Assembly (NCBI GenBank): GCA_000827205.1
Contig: KN832566.1
Location: 390,543 to 454,542 of the forward strand
Length of the DNA stretch: 64,000 nucleotides
From: Plicaturopsis crispa FD-325 SS-3
Lineage: Eukaryota; Basidiomycota; Agaricomycetes; Amylocorticiales; Amylocorticiaceae
Direction of reading: 5' to 3'
The notes beneath the pieces are model-generated. The model did no database searches. It saw nothing but the letters and a program-made list of their open reading frames with translations, and was not told where the DNA came from. The stretch's first letter is position 1, and each line of letters starts with the position of its first letter. Position numbers and translations under genes: made by a program. This document shows positions 1 through 13,800 of the stretch, in pieces.

Positions 1-3000
1 GCGACGGATACAAGAATGGTCGAAGGTCAAACCCTACATTACATTTTTAGGTTAGGTCTAAACGAAGGGAACGGAAAGCAGGGCTTACGGTTGTCATCTG
101 GACTGTACGACTCGGCGTGGTATGAGGGCGTCAATGTTGTCATCTTGTGACGATTCCTAGCGTGCTCAAAGAAGAAGAGCTTGACCTTCTCGGCGATCTA
201 CAGAAGAAAGAGTTATACGACCAAGACTGTCGACATGCAGAGACAGGCGCTGCGCACCTGTACGGGAGACAAGAACGACCCCCATTCCTGGACAAGCTTC
301 GTGAAGGTGCTGTATGGTCCACACTTTTCCACTTTGCGCAGTCTTCCAAAGACGGAGAGCTCGTCGTATGTCATACCCATATCAGCCTGCAAGAGATCAT
401 CAGCATCACAGTTCGTCACTGTAGAAAAAAGGCATTACTTCATCGGCTTGGACGTAGTTCTCAGTGATAGGCTCCAGCTCGGCGGTAGGTACAGCATCCA
501 AAAAGCTGACAAAAAAGGGTTGGGTTGGATATTTGACGCTAGGGTATGCGAGTACTCACCTGCCGAGTATTGGTAGATCAAAAGCATCCTGGGCGTATGC
601 GATAAAACGCTTCAAGTCTGTCTTACTGATGCCACCGATTGGGTTTATGTCCGCTAGCGACCGAGTGCATCAGTCTTCATAACTGTCCGACGGGTCAACA
701 TGACGAACCTGATGAGCAGTCGTACTTCGTAAGATAACCACGCAGACTAGGCTTTTCGTCAGTGCTACACGACAATGCCTTGACTGATAGTGTACCTTTC
801 ATCGACATTTGCGCTGCCCAAGACCAATAACCCTCCCGATTTGCCCCGTACCCAAGGGAGCAGCTGAGCAAACACATACGCCAACACCATCCTAAGCCTA
901 GCCTGGTTTTCCCCCTCAGTTACAATGCAGCCGAAAAAAAATCACACTGAAATAAAAAACCGACCTGAATATTCTGCAGTGCTAAATTCTCCGCTGCAGA
1001 CCCACCGTGCGCACGGAACTGCGGTTTCATGCCGGTCACGAAGCTGAAGAGGCTGCGGACAGAGGTGACGAGGGTGTCCATGTTGAGGTCCGTGTGGTAG
1101 CTAAAATAATGACACATATGAGTGCTATGGTCATTTCGGAATCAGAGGGGACTATGTACGTACCCGCCAATTGCCTCGGAGAGATCTTTCGCCCTCTGCC
1201 GGGTATCTACGCTAGAGTTCTCCGTGCCCATATAGCATGTGTGGAATATCCTGTTGGAGAACTCGCGCGCATCGGACGGGACGTACTTGGAGTCCGCAGG
1301 CTCCCCAGTGATGCGCCGAGCGTCCGAGATCACTTGCTCCTCTGCAAAAAAGGTGAGTCAAGTCAGCGACCGCGCTGATATGAACGACGCTAGCTAGCTA
1401 CTGCGGAAGGAGAGACCGACCTCCTCGCTGAGAGGCCTCCACTACGAGGCGGCACATAGAATACACTATCACCGCGGTGGCGCAACTATCGATGCCGCCA
1501 CTGAGGGGGATGAAATAACCCTGTGTACGCGAGCGTCGCAGATAGTCCCACAGCCAGCACGCAGGACCCAGCCTAATTATGACCAAGTTAGCCCTTTCCA
1601 AGATCCCAGCAGGGAAAACATACGCGATCTCCTCCTCGGGTTTATGATACCTCACCTCTAACTCGCGTGTCCGCAACAGTCCAACTATATGCTCTTCGTA
1701 TACTTCAGGGAAGCTGCCCGTGCTCAGCGAGAACGGCACTTCCACTCGATGGTACCTCTCAGATTGCGCGGCCTGCATGCTGCGACTGCTGCTCGCCCTG
1801 TGTGCGCGCACGTCCTCGATGTCGATGGTGGCGCTCACCACTTCGACGTCGTTCAGGGAGAACTGCGAGCCCTGTGCTATCATGCGACCGTTCAGCGCGA
1901 TCATAGCACAACCGTCGTAGTACAACCGATCGCCATCGCAGCCCTGCTGGTTCGCGTACAGGTACACACCGCCGAGCTTATGCGAATACGTTAGCGGACG
2001 AGTGGCTACGAGAAATCCAAAGTACCTTGGTAGTCGCCTCCTTGATGAGATCGATACGGGTGTGGAGCTTTCGCAGCTCGTGGTGGCTGCCGCTGGAGTT
2101 TGTGAAGATCTCTACGCCGTCCAGGCCCATGAGGACATGAGGACTGCAATATGATCAGCAAACAATTCGGACCAAGGGTACCTATCTGGTACCTAGCCGG
2201 CGTGAAAAGTTCTTCGCATAGCTCTGCCCCGATACATGTATCGGCGGTGCTCACAACAGCATCGCCAAACGGCACTTTCGTCTACCAATCTCCTGTTAAG
2301 TTTGGCCAGCCGCGACGATCGGTATACACACCTGTTTTGTGACCGCCTGGATCATGCGTGGCAGGAAATGATCTTCCCACTGCCGATGCTTCATCCAAGG
2401 TGTGAAGTACCTTAGCTCACGGTAGTTCCCGTCGTTCGCAAGCCACATTTTCGGCCGGATGAGCAGGATCTTCTTGTTGTGAATGATAACACGGCAATTG
2501 TAAATGACATTCTTGTGCACAACCGGCCTGAAGTGACTGTGAGGGAAAACTGTAGGGATGAGGAGAGGTAGCGCACATTCCAATATCGCAAACAATGTCA
2601 GTTACGATCTCTGACTCTAAGATCTTTGCCAGGACCTCCCAAGAGTGTAGGACGGTGTCACCTAGATCAACCATACTAACTAACACGCCAATCGAAGTAT
2701 AGATGTGAGCTTACCTTCCAGGAAATGGTCTAGACAGCCATATCCGCTGAATAGATGTGAATGCGAGTTCACCGGAAAAACTTGGCGACTCACGGAATCT
2801 CAAGCTCAGGTCCTACTCTCAATGTCGCTCCGCGCTGTTTTGCGATGGAGATGCTTTCGAGTATGCGCTCCATATTTCCCTGGAATTACAACATGGTTAT
2901 CCCGGCGCGTCCGCCCAAGCGAACGTGGTTGCTCACTTGGAAATCGAGGGCCCATTGGTTCAACGAACTTATTAGAAGGTTATTGACCCGTCGCCCGCGT

Positions 3001-3101
3001 GTTAACAATGAGCATAATGCGTACCATCTATGCGACAATTAGTGGGGGGAAATCGCAGAAACAGAATGTACACACGTCGCGAGCGTGATGAGATGTCCCA
3101 T
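1..3101 (-). CDS. QNS1: Glutamine-dependent NAD+ synthetase, 3' end cut by window edge
   Basis: Last step of NAD+ synthesis: amidates deamido-NAD with ammonia released from glutamine. About a dozen short exons splice cleanly into a protein that follows yeast Qns1 throughout. The start at 3101 gives [10 protein letters not shown], then an intron, then SLNQWALDF. The N-terminal nitrilase-type glutaminase domain keeps its triad: Glu in VGPELEIP, Lys in [12 protein letters not shown] and Cys in [11 protein letters not shown]. The synthetase domain has the ATP-pyrophosphatase loop [12 protein letters not shown] (about 1455-1520), [11 protein letters not shown] (about 1230) and [12 protein letters not shown] (about 720). 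The last readable exon, [11 protein letters not shown], reaches base 1, so only the C-terminal tail is missing. One 51-nt intron (within EEEIA/LGPACW) is a multiple of three without a stop. It diverges from the decarboxylase gene. Identity is very secure; individual splice sites less so. Confidence 0.95.
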
Positions 3102-3775
3102 AGCGTACGATACCGCGAGATCAAGATACGGCCAAGGAACCGCGCACGATAGTACTGCACACGGAGGAGATCAAAGTAAACCAGATGAAGACTTCGGGAA
3201 CTGTGTATTGCAAGTGAAGGACGCAGTAGATTCGGAGGTCGCGTCCGCTCCGAGTCTTCGTCCGAGTCATCCGCAAGAGTCACCGCGCCACGAAACTGTG
3301 ACCCTCAGCACTACTTGCGTCTCTACCACCACGGTCTCCTGTGGATGCTCGGATATCTCAAATAATACGATCATTCTGACAGAGGCTCTTATGGGTATCA
3401 ATGACGCTTCCGAGTCTGTGCGCAATCGTACAGCACTTCCCCAAACCCGTCGCCGGCGGCGGGTCGGAACCTTGCTTGGTCTCATCGAATGCTCGATCTC
3501 ATCCAAAGACCGTCTATGACGGACAAGACTTTCTGAATCTTCTTGCGTACCCTGAATCATTGCCTTATTCCGGCACGAGCACATCTATCTTGCATCCACC
3601 ATATAGAACTTAGAACTACACGGTGAGTTTACCGTGTCCAAGCCGAGTAAATGCGTACACATCGCCGAGATCACTGACTCATTGCGTGACCGATGCAAAG
3701 TGCTCTCGGGGACCAGGACCAGGTCAAGTACTGACCATTTGGTGAAGCACCTCTACCAGCCTTACAATCTCACCG
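3102..3775. promoter_or_regulatory. Divergent intergenic region, QNS1 / decarboxylase
   Basis: About 670 bp separates the start codons of two divergently transcribed genes, so it should hold both promoters. Open frames on both strands (for example 3085-3519 plus and 3267-3584 minus) have no recognisable protein character and are probably chance. No clear TATA box stands out. Confidence 0.5.
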
Positions 3776-5834
3776 ATGGATATCGAGCAGTATGTCCATT
3801 CAGCATCGATTGTACTGACGTTGATAAACGTTATATCTAACAACGACACTTAGGTTTCGCAAAGCTGGGTACCAGGCCATAGATCGAATATGCGACTATT
3901 GGTACTCTCTCCAGGACAAACCGGTCGCATCTTCTGTTGAGCCAGGATACTTAAGGCGTGCCCTCCCATGTAAGAAACTCGCCGCACGTTTTATCGGTTC
4001 CGTGTCATGACGGACTTGATACAGCATCTCCGCCCGACATCGGCGAGGATTTCGAGCTCATCGCGGATGATTACCAGAAGTTGATTGTCCCCGGTGAGCT
4101 GGTGCTCGTTTAGGCCCTGCCCTTCCACTGATCCGCGAGACCGATACTGCGATCAGGACTGTCGCACTGGCAGCACCCATCTTTCTTCGCGTATTTTCCT
4201 ACCGGAAGCTCGTTCGAGGGTATATTGGCTGAGCTGTATGCTGTCAGTGCACCGAATCCTGGCTTTAATGTACGCACCCCACCTCCTAGATAATTGCGAT
4301 CGACACGTTGAAACCGTGCATGCGATATAGTGGTCATGCAGCCCTGCCTGTACTGAACTGGAGGCTGTCACTATGGACTGGGCCGCGCAGCTCCTTGGGC
4401 TCAGTTCCGCCTTCCTAAATACATCTGGAATCGGTGGAGGCGTCATGCAGGTCTTGTCTATCCTAGGTTTACCACATGCGTGACCCTCAACGCGTGTCTA
4501 CAGACAAGCGCCTCAGACTCCTGCCTTACTGCGGTCGTCGCCGCGCGCTCGCGATACATCCGCCTGCACCCTGACGCCGCGCTCGAGCAGCTCGTGATAT
4601 ACACTACTACACAGACACACTCGCTCGGCGCGAAGGCGGGGCTTGTCCTCGGCCTGAAGTCACGCGCACTTGCTGTACATGAGGAGGACCAGTATGCGCT
4701 CAGGGGAGAAACACTACGGCGAGCACTGGAAGAAGACAGCAAAGCCGGACTGAAGCCCTTTATTCTCGGTACGCTCATTTGCAGGCTTCATGTAGAGGGC
4801 CGGCTTTTCAACTTTATCTTCGCAGTTGCCACGCTGGGGACAACATCATCGGGTGCTATCGACAACATGGCGGAAATCAAGGACGTTTGTGCGTTTATTG
4901 ACAGCGAACTTGCCTCTATCTCCCAGATTTAGCGCTAACCATTGTCACAAACGCTTCATGACGCAGTGCAAAATCATCCCGATATATGGATACACGTCGA
5001 TGCGGCTTGGGCTGGTCTTGCACTGTCATGCCCAGAGTACCGTGAAATTGCATATCTGGATGTGATCAATTCGTTCGTGCATTCGTTCTGCACAAACTTC
5101 CACAAAGTGCGTACTATATTCCTATCAAATTTCGTCAAATATATCGTATTTCCACAGTGGGGTCTGACGAATTTCGACGCGTCGACGCTGTGGGTACGGG
5201 ACCGTGCCAACCTTACTGAGGCCCTGGATATCACACCCGAATTCTTGCGCACGAAGCACGGAGACGCGGGTACGTGATATCATGATGTTTCATTTCTCTG
5301 ATCCTCTAGACATTTTGTCGTGGTAGGTACCGTCATCGACTACCGGAATTGGCATCTTGGTCTCGGGCGGCGTTTCAGATCGCTGAAAATGTGGTTCATT
5401 CTGAGAAGTTTCGGGGTCGAGGGATTCAGGAAGTATATCCGGAAGGTATTGCTCTATCCATCCCCATGGGTATTAGCATATGGCTGATTCCCGCATGCCA
5501 GACCATCCAAATGAGCGACCTATTTGTATCGCTTATCCGCGCGTCGCCAAACTTTGCCCTCGTCACGCCGCCGTCTTTCGCGCTGAGCGTTTTCCGCCTC
5601 GTGCCCCCCGCAGTGGTGCTGTCTTCAGCCGAGTTGAACGACCTCAACAGGGATCTCTACGCTCGCATATCCACGCACACTGAGCTCCTGCTCACCCAGA
5701 CCCAGCTCAACGATGTGTTTTGCATCAGGATGGCGGTAGGGTCGCCGTTGACGGAGGAGGGGCACATCCGAAAGGCGTTTGAAATTATTTCTGCGGAGGG
5801 AGATGCTGCTCTGAAAGCTTTGCAAGAGAGATGA
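3776..5834 (+). CDS. PLP-dependent aromatic-L-amino-acid decarboxylase
   Basis: Group II pyridoxal-phosphate decarboxylase, the family of DOPA, tyrosine and tryptophan decarboxylases; a soluble enzyme releasing CO2 from an aromatic amino acid to give the amine. The first exon is only MDIEQ, joined across a 62-nt intron to [16 protein letters not shown]. Family landmarks in order: [20 protein letters not shown] (about 4165), [12 protein letters not shown] (about 4360), [37 protein letters not shown] (about 4985-5015) and the PLP-lysine motif SFCTNFHK, which ends an exon at about 5107. Then follow [15 protein letters not shown] and [20 protein letters not shown]. The C-terminus ends [10 protein letters not shown]. 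Length (about 500 residues) fits the family. The substrate cannot be told from sequence. Confidence 0.93.
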
Positions 5835-6249
5835 TGTATAAACACTCGTCGGTGACTATGTAACACCTCTCCATCTCTTTCTTTGTGAGCGAAACAATGC
5901 CAATAATCAAGATCATCCAGATTTGGGATTCAACGCCCAGTATGAGTGCTTCTCGCCCAAAGCGGAAGTCGATTTCATATTCTTTCTCAGTGTTGCTCGA
6001 ATGTTGTAGGGATTGGGTTGCACGTTTATAACCGTAAAATTCATTATGTCCTGCACTACTTTTGGTGCTGCACACACCGTCTGTATCAACAATGTCACTA
6101 CACCGCTCAAGCGTCATCTGTCATGCCTATTCCTCATCAGGACTGCGAACCATCCGACTGAGTGGCATTTGCTCCCGAGTTCGAGTCCCTATAGATTCAA
6201 ACAAAAGTCAGCAAGAAGAAATTTTAAAGTCTCGCGGCGAAAGAAAAAC
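5835..6249. other. Convergent intergenic region
   Basis: Lies between the 3' ends of the decarboxylase (plus) and the small secreted protein (minus). It is AT-richer than its flanks and probably holds both 3' UTRs. I see no coding signal, RNA gene or repeat. Confidence 0.5.
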
Positions 6250-6871
6250 TCACGAGAGATTGCTAAGGAACTGCATTAGATCAGCCATTCCACTGCAAAC
6301 ATATCGTAAGTCAATCGATAGCCATAGTAGATACTAAAATAAGTACTGTACCTAGCGACAGGATCACTCGAGCCCGACGCAAGAGGCGTCCCGGGAAGTA
6401 AGAAGGGGCCTGCCGAGCTGTTACCCGAGGTCGAACCATTGGTAGCATTGGCATTTCCAGCACCGCCGTTCAGCATGTTCAGAAGATATATGATGAACGG
6501 AGGGAGTGTTGAACCGCCCCCAGGGGTGCTGTGTGTGCGATAAGCCACCGGATTCATTGAGGGGGAGGAAGTACGAGTCTGTTACCTGCCGCTCCCGCCT
6601 CCTAAGGACGTCTCATTCCCCTGCCCTGAGCTATTCCCGGGGCTGTTATAGAGTAGATTAAAAGAGTGCGTAGACCAGGAAGATGTGATATCAAATACCC
6701 GGAGCCCAGGAATGGTAGGGTAGACGGAGTGCTGTTTCCGCCGTCGGGTATCGAAGCATTTGCGTCTCTGGCAAGGTTAATCCCAGCACCAAGTATAGGC
6801 GCCGCAGAAGACGGGACTGAGGCACCCATTGCAAGCGCTGCAACGAAGAGCGTGGTGGATGCGCGAACCAT
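6250..6871 (-). CDS. Small secreted Gly/Ser/Asn-rich protein
   Basis: Four exons splice into a protein of about 150 residues. It opens with a signal peptide, MVRASTTLFVAALAMGAS followed by VPSSAAPI. A Gly/Ser/Asn-rich chain follows with several N-glycosylation sequons (NAS, NST, NSS, NET, NAT, NGS). A short hydrophobic stretch, FIIYLLNML, sits mid-protein. After the last intron the protein ends SGMADLMQFLSNLS and a TGA at 6250-6252. No cysteines are visible in the mature part, so it is not a hydrophobin or a classic Cys-rich effector. The signal peptide resembles those of the two repeat proteins at 33.1-37.1 kb (pattern M[VF]xxS...AALA...AAP), and the promoter motif is shared. Function unknown. 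Confidence 0.78.
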
Positions 6872-7852
6872 TGTGACGTGTTGGACGTGAGAGGGTTGAT
6901 AGCGATTAAGGTGCGGGCGTAGAGTGCAGGCGTATAAGTGAATAAGACGTGGGTAGACCAGTACCCGTGAAGAAATGAAAGTGCAAAGGGGACGTTGGGA
7001 CGAGCGCAGCTGGGGGATGCATGTCTCGCGACAAGTGCTCTATAAAGCCTGAGGTGGAGCAAGGGGGCCCTGAAACAGTCATGGCTGTACAAATTTCGGG
7101 GGTGCAATAATAATAGCAGCGCCGGCCGTTAGTAGTGGTTCCGTGCTGGGCGCAAGTGCTTCAAGCTGTTATAGGCCCTACACAAGGCAGGCCAGTCTGA
7201 GGGTTACTCGGAGATCGTTCGAGCCCAGGTTTGAGCACGATTATCTACAAAAGGTGGCCATCAGATGCAGAGCTATATCAGGGAATCGCGCACCTGCACG
7301 AGCACTGAGCAGTGGCCATAGTACCTGAACACACACTGAATCCAAAGTGCTGAAGATTTTGAAGGGCTCATAATATAGCCTTCCAACCGGGATGAAGGTC
7401 CAACGCTGTATGAATATAGAAAGGTAAGTATGTATGTAGCATAGCACATGAACTGTTCGCGCTCACCACGGCGGCGAAGGAGGCGCGCCACGGTCACAGC
7501 CACCGCCGCCATCAGACGCGTTTAGTATGTAACGCACTCATATGTACCCATGTCGCGCTTCTGCTTCAACAAAATTGTCTTCTCGAAATTCGCTTGTTCT
7601 GAATGTTGTACAAGACAAGTTTATGGAAAGCACCATGCATAGGATCCACTCATCACCTCGATCCGACCCCGCTGCGACCCCCAAACTTGAAGGCCCCGCC
7701 ACGCTGACGTAATCTGACACCCCAGTGTCGCCCGTCCAATTTATTGGGGAGAGCAAAATCCGATCCTCAGCGGGTATTTGAGCCCCAACTTCGAGCTTTC
7801 GACGCTCACAACCTATCCGGCACCCTCTCTGCAAGTAGTTGGTGCAGTCGCC
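6872..7852. other. Divergent intergenic region, secreted protein / ACC1
   Basis: About 980 bp between divergent genes. Besides the core promoter at 7002-7044, it should hold the ACC1 promoter and leader. I see no gene; open frames here lack family features. Confidence 0.5.
7002..7044 (-). promoter_or_regulatory. Core promoter: TATA-like box plus CCCCAGCTGCGCTC motif
   Basis: Read on the minus strand, TATAGAG (7038-7044) is followed about 22 nt later by ATCCCCCAGCTGCGCTC (7002-7018), about 130-150 bp upstream of the secreted-protein start codon. The same arrangement occurs in front of the secreted repeat proteins at 33.1 and 36.4 kb. The spacing places the CCCCAGC element about where transcription would begin, so an initiator role is inferred. 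Confidence 0.6.
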
Positions 7853-10800
7853 ATGTCCGTTTACGATCATTCAAAAGTGTCTTCATATATCGGTAAGTGG
7901 ACGCGAAAGTTTCAGCGCGTGTATTGTCTTTAACCTCTCGCGCAGGCGGGAACACTGTAGAAAAGGCCGCGCCGGGACGAGTGACCGATTTTGTTAAAGA
8001 AAATGGTGGACATACTGTCATAACGAAGGTACTCATTGCAAACAATGGTGCGTGCATTCTGCAGGGGACCATGCTACTGGATGCCCAACGCCTCGTGCAG
8101 GTATCGCGGCCGTCAAAGAAATTCGTTCCATCCGACAATGGAGCTACGAGACATTCGGCGCTGAGCGCGCCGTCGAGTTCACTGTCATGGCTACGCCAGA
8201 GGATCTCAAAGTGAACGCCGAATACATCCGCATGGCCGATCGGTACATTGAAGTTCCCGGCGGCTCGAACAACAACAACTACGCGAACGTGGACCTCATC
8301 GTTGATGTCGCCGAGCGCGCAGGTGTGCACGCTGTATGGGCCGGGTGGGGCCACGCGTCCGAGAACCCGCGCTTACCAGAGAGCCTCGCGGCGAGCAAGA
8401 ACAAGATCGTCTTCATTGGCCCCCCGGGGAGCGCCATGCGCAGCTTGGGCGACAAGATTTCGAGTACGATCGTAGCACAGAGCGCGGACGTGCCAACAAT
8501 GCCGTGGTCCGGGACAGGCATCACAGACACGACCCTTTCGGATGCTGGATACGTGACCGTACCGGAAGACGCGTACGCTGCCGCGTGTGTGACGAGTGTA
8601 GAGGAAGGTCTGGTGAAGGCTGAGCACATTGGGTGGCCAGTGATGATTAAGGCGAGCGAGGGTGGAGGAGGAAAGGGTATCCGAAAGGTCGACGCGCCTG
8701 GCGCATTCAAGAACGCGTACCACGCCGTCGCTGGAGAGATTCCCGGTACGTGTTCGTTTTTACTTTTGATATTCACGCGTCTTACTCTTCATAGGCTCTC
8801 CCATATTTATCATGAAGCTTGCCGGACAGGCGCGGCATCTGGAGGTCCAGTTGCTCGCCGACCAATACGGAAACGCGATCTCCCTCTTTGGACGTGACTG
8901 CTCCGTGCAGCGACGGCACCAGAAGATTATCGAAGAAGCGCCAGTGACCATCGCGAAAGAGGAGACGTTTGAGCAGATGGAGCGCGCCGCCGTGCGTCTT
9001 GCCAAACTCGTCGGCTATGTTAGTGCAGGAACCGTCGAATGTTAGTCCATTGGAATGAATCCATATGCCGTGCTGACGGTTTTCCAGACCTATACAGCCA
9101 CGCGGAGGATGTCTTCTACTTCCTCGAGCTCAATCCCCGTCTCCAGGTCGAGCATCCGACGACAGAGATGGTGTCCGGAGTGAACCTTCCGGCAGCGCAG
9201 CTGCAGATCTCCATGGGTATTCCTATGCACCGCATCCGCGATATCCGCCAACTGTATGGCGTCGCGCCGAATGGCTCGTCCGAGATCGATTTCGAGATGT
9301 TGAAACCGGAGGCGAATCAGCTTCAACGCAAGCCTCGCCCGAAAGGCCATGTCGTCGCAGTCCGTATTACCGCGGAGAACCCTGACGCCGGCTTCAAGCC
9401 ATCCTCTGGTGTCTTGCAAGAGCTCAACTTCCGTTCTAGCAACAACGTCTGGGGCTACTTCTCCGTCAGCAGTGCCGGAGGGCTGCATGAGTTTGCCGAT
9501 TCGCAGTTCGGTCACATCTTCGCTTACGGCGAGGACCGTGGGGAGAGCAGGAAGAACATGATCGTTGCGCTGAAGGAGCTCAGCATTCGTGGGGACTTCC
9601 GTACGACGGTCGAATATCTCATCAAGCTCCTCGAGCTCGAGGCGTTTAAGGAGAACACGATCACCACCGGCTGGCTAGACTCCCTCATCAGCAACAAGCT
9701 CACTGCTGAACGCCCGGACGTCACTCTTGCTGTTATCTGCGGTGCGGTAACGAAGGCGTACATGGCATCGGAGGCGTGCTGGGCTGAATACAAGCGCATC
9801 CTCGACAAGGGCCAGGTCCCTGCGAAAGATGTGCTCAAGACCGTTTTCGGGATCGACTTCATCTATGAGAATGTACGGTTCTCATTCACCGCGGCGCGCT
9901 CTTCGTGGACCGTCTGGACGCTATACCTCAACGGAGGCAGAACTATGGTAGGCGCGCGCCCTCTTGCTGATGGAGGTCTTCTCGTCCTTCTCGACGGGAA
10001 GAGTCACTCGATATACTGGCGGGAGGAAGTTGGCGCGCTGCGGCTCATGGTGGACGCGAAGACGTGCTTGATCGAGCAGGAGAATGACCCCACTCAGCTG
10101 CGCAGCCCCAGTCCGGGGAAGCTGATCCGATTCTTCGTCGACAGCGGAGACCACATCAATTCTGGCGAGCCGTACGCCGAAATCGAGGTATGTTTTCACT
10201 CGTAAATATCGCAATTTCATCACTGATTAATTGACGGCAGGTCATGAAAATGTACATGCCTCTTGTTGCAGGAGAGGACGGCATAGTCCAGTTCGTGAAG
10301 CAGCCTGGTGTCAGCCTGGAGCCCGGCGACATTCTGGGCATACTGACTCTTGACGACCCTGCCCGGGTGAAACACGCGAAGCCTTTCGAAGGCCTACTAC
10401 CTCAGATGGGACGCCCGGGCGTCATCGGAAACAAACCTCATCAGCGGCTCATTCTCTGCCTGAGCGTCCTCAACGACATCCTCGATGGATTCGACAATCA
10501 GGCCATCATGGCGTCGACTCTCAAGGATCTCATCGAAGTCCTACACGACCCGGAGCTACCTTACTCCGAGGTCACAGCGATCTTGTCTTCGCTTTCGGGA
10601 CGCATGCCCTCCAAACTCGAGGATAGCATTCGTGCTGCGATTGAGACTGCCAGGGCCAAGGGTGACGGCCACGAATTCCCCGCCGTGCGCATCAAGAAGG
10701 TCCTCGATCATTACTTCGACGACAACGTCCTTCCCCAAGACCGGACTATGTTCCGCAGCCAGCTCGGCCCTCTGTTCGACGTGATCGAGAGGTTTAGCCA

Positions 10801-13800
10801 TGGCCTGAAGGGCCACGAGACGACGACCATTGCGAACCTCTTGGAACGCTACGAGGCGACGGAAAAATTATTCGGTGGAAGCATCGAGGCCCGTGTGCTT
10901 AAGCTTCGCGAGGAGTATAAGGACGACCTGGACAAGGCTATTGCATTCATTTTGAGCCACATCAAGGCGCAGAGCAAGGCCAAACTCGTCCTTGCGCTCC
11001 TCGACTACATCAAGTCCGGTGCACTCAATGTCTCAAACACAGAGAGCAAGCTTTATACGGTTCTACAAGGGCTTGCATCCTTGGAAGCCAAGTAAGTAAT
11101 TACTGTCATTCTATCTCCGGATGGTTGTTTATCGCATCTGTGGGTAGGTCCTCTACAGCGGTCTCATTGAAGGCTCGCGAGGTGTTGATTCTCGGTCAAA
11201 TGCCTTCCTACGAGGAGCGCCTTGTTCAAATGGAGTCCGTGCTCAAAGCGTCTGTCACAAACAGCTACTATGGTGAATCAGGAGGCGTAAGAAGGTATGC
11301 TCCGTAATGTCGATCTTCATAGGGGATTTCTTGACAATCTCTGTGCAGGACACCGTCTGCAGATATTTTGAAGGAGCTCAGTGACTCGCGTTACACTGTG
11401 TACGATGTCCTACCTTCGTTCTTCAACCACGAGGACACCTCAGTCGCACTTGGTGGGCTTCTTAGTCTATAGAGACTCTACCTTAACTGACCGTCTTGTT
11501 GCAGCTGCATTCGAGGTATACATCAGACGTGGCTACCGCGCGTACACACTATTGTCGATCGACTACGAGGAGGGTGACGGTTTGGACGACGGCGAAGTTC
11601 CAAACGTAGTGACATGGCGCTTCAACTTGGGCCAATCTCACTCTCCTCCATCGACTCCGCGCATCACCTTTGGGTATGTTGTGAGAAACTTTCATCGATG
11701 ATACATACTGACAGGTCCCTATTTTCTAGCGAGAACCGGAGACAGGGTTCTGTCAGTGACCTGACATATATGATCAATCGTCATCAGTCGCAGCCTGTAC
11801 GCACAGGTGCTATCGCGTCTTTCCCAAATCTCGGAGCACTTTCTCGCGGCTTCGACAAAGTTGTAGCTTTCTTGCCTCCCTTTGACCTCACCGAGTTCCG
11901 CCAGCGTCATGGAGTCGATGCCCAGCCACCCAATGTTCTGAACTTCGCCCTCCGTATCTTCGATGAGGCAGACGATCTTTCGGAGGCGGAATGGTCGGAG
12001 AAGATTACTTCACTGATCAATGAGCGCGCGGCCATTCTCACCAAACGCGGAGTCCGTCGTGTTTCCGTCCTCATTTGCCGTCGTGGCCAGTATCCCACGT
12101 ACTTCACCCTTCGCGAATCCGAGGGTGTTTGGGGTGAAGAGCAAGCTATCCGCAACATCGAGCCCGCACTAGCATTCCAGTTGGAGCTCAGCCGCCTTTC
12201 GAACTACCAGCTTACCCCTTGCTTCGTCGAATCTCAACAAATCCACATCTATCACGCAGTGGCCAGGGAGAACCAGCTGGACAACAGGTTCTTCATCCGA
12301 GCTCTCGTACGCCCTGGTCGTCTCCGCGGCACGATGAGCACTGCCGAGTATCTTATCTCGGAGACTGACCGCCTGGTCACGAACATCTTGGACTCCCTGG
12401 AGGTAGTCATTGCGCAATACAGGAATGCGGACTGCAACCACATTTTCATGAACTTTGTCTACAATCTCGCCGTCACCTACGAAGACGTTCTGGAGGCCAT
12501 CGCTGGCTTCATCGAGCGCCACGGTAAGCGACTCTGGCGCCTCCACGTCACCGGCTCCGAGATCCGCATCGCGCTCGAAGACAGCGATGGGAATGTCACA
12601 CCCATCCGGTGTATCATCGAGAACGTGTCTGGCTTCATCGTCAACTACCACGGATATCAGGAGATCACGACGGACAAGGGCACCACGATCCTGAAGTCAA
12701 TCGGCGAGAAAGGCCCTCTCCACCTACAGCCTGTTCACCAATCGTATCCCACGAAGGAGTCGCTTCAGCCGAAGAGATATCAGGCCCATCTCATCGGCAC
12801 TACCTACGTCTATGACTTCCCCGACCTCTTCTCCAAGGCGCTTAGCAACGTTTGGGCCAAAGCTCGCCAGACCGATCCATCTCTTTCCCTTCCCAAGAAA
12901 TTCCTTGAGTCGAAGGAATTGGTCTTGGACGAGCACGATCTGTTGACTGAAGTTGACCGCGCGCCGGGCAACAACACGTTCGGGATGGTCGGATGGGTCT
13001 TCACCTTGAGGACACCGGAGTTCCCGCATGGCCGCAGGGTCGTTGTTATCGCCAACGACATCACATACAAGATTGGTTCGTTCGGTCCTACCGAAGATCA
13101 ATACTTCTACCAAGCCACCCAATATGCTCGGGAGCACGGCCTGCCTCGCGTGTACCTCTCTGCGAACTCTGGTGCCCGCATTGGTTTGGCCGAGGAGACC
13201 CTTAGCCTGTTCTCTTGCGCGTGGAATAGCGAAGGCCACCCGGAGAAGGGCGTCAACTACCTCTATCTTACGCCCGAGAACTATCTCAAGCTACAGGAGA
13301 AGGGTGAAGGCGCAGTCCTCACCACGGAGATTGAGGTCGACGGCGAACGCCAGTTCAAAATCACCGACATCATTGGCTTGCAGGATGGCCTTGGTGTTGA
13401 GTCACTACGCGGCTCCGGTCTCATTGCTGGAGAGACGTCTCGCGCATACGATGACATCTTCACCATCACGCTGGTCACTGCCCGCTCAGTCGGTATTGGC
13501 GCGTACCTCGTTCGCCTGGGAGAGCGTGCCGTTCAGGTGGAGGGTCAGCCTATCATTCTCACGGGCGCCCCTGCTCTCAACAAGGTTCTCGGACGCGAAG
13601 TCTACACGTCTAACCTGCAACTCGGTGGCACACAAATTATGCACAAGAACGGTGTGTCCCATCTGACCGCAAGTAGCGATCTCGAAGGAGCGACGCACAT
13701 CCTCGACTGGATGTCGTACGTTCCTGAAGCGAAAGGCTACCCCCTCCCCATCCGCCCCACCTCTGATACGTGGGACCGTGACATCGAGTATACTCCCCCG

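Noticed and set aside
1-3101. QNS1 region as a pseudogene, because its open frames are short and broken
   Set aside because: All conserved segments join in order at proper GT/AG introns with frame kept and catalytic residues present, so it is an intron-rich intact gene.
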